Position numbers and translations under genes: made by a program
The notes under the pieces: generated by a model
What the model was told of the DNA's origin: nothing
What the model saw: only the letters and a program-made list of their open reading frames with translations
Databases searched by the model: none
NCBI GenBank assembly: GCA_030668755.1
Contig: DAOVEW010000106.1
Location: forward strand, 1 to 5,590
Reading direction: 5' to 3'
DNA length: 5,590 bases
Source of the DNA: Bacillota bacterium
Lineage (GTDB): Bacteria > Armatimonadota > Hebobacteria > Hebobacterales > Hebobacteraceae
Part shown: positions 5,567-5,590 of the stretch, piece by piece
Numbering within the stretch: position 1 is the stretch's first letter
Layout: each line of letters begins with the position of its first letter

Positions 5567-5590
5567 ATGACCGACCTCAATGCCTCTTCC
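5567..5590 (+). CDS. Start of a further operon gene, cut by the window edge
   Basis: An ATG 6 nt after the maturase stop opens a frame for the last eight codons (MTDLNASS). The tight spacing suggests one more gene of the same operon, although the Shine-Dalgarno is weak (TGAAG). Too little is present to assign a product. The eight residues show some likeness to the precursor start MTTINDTS (four identical, two similar), which may be chance. Confidence 0.45.

Overview
The window comes from a GC-rich bacterium. Taxonomy cannot be fixed from the sequence: GC-rich codon use, GTG starts, good Shine-Dalgarno sites and an M28/flavin-reductase/rve-transposase mix would fit several soil or thermal phyla (Armatimonadota, Chloroflexota, Planctomycetota and others). 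No RNA gene, CRISPR array or replication origin is visible.

The left part (1-2165) is all on the minus strand. A PA-domain M28 metallopeptidase runs off the left edge. It lies 30 nt downstream of a flavin-reductase-like FMN-binding protein, and the two probably form one transcription unit. Upstream of these is a transposase remnant that ends just after its first catalytic aspartate. The insertion or deletion scar sits only about 50 nt from the flavin-reductase start.

Positions 2166-2349 are a divergent, gene-free region. It carries a sigma70-like promoter whose spacer and -10 region are covered by three alternating TACAC/GTGTA half-sites, a probable autoregulatory operator.

The right part (2350-5590) is all on the plus strand. 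A BlaI/MecI-type winged-helix repressor is followed 4 nt later by an M56 (BlaR1-type) membrane metalloprotease with HELGH but no beta-lactam sensor domain. Next comes a 128-nt intergenic region with a strong extended -10 promoter and a small inverted repeat. Then comes a 43-residue Cys/Trp-rich open reading frame with an excellent ribosome-binding site, ending in two CCW units seven residues apart. Directly after it lies a complete radical SAM/SPASM enzyme of the RiPP peptide-maturase type. A further gene starts 6 nt after that and leaves the window.

The most interesting reading is a small ribosomally made, radical-SAM-modified peptide (RiPP) locus: precursor at 3997-4128, maturase at 4157-5560, preceded by a BlaI/M56 sensor-protease pair that may regulate the system, process the peptide, or respond to it. 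The precursor is short enough to be missed by routine gene calling. Gene identities rest on visible motifs; the link between the BlaI/M56 pair and the peptide is inferred from gene order.
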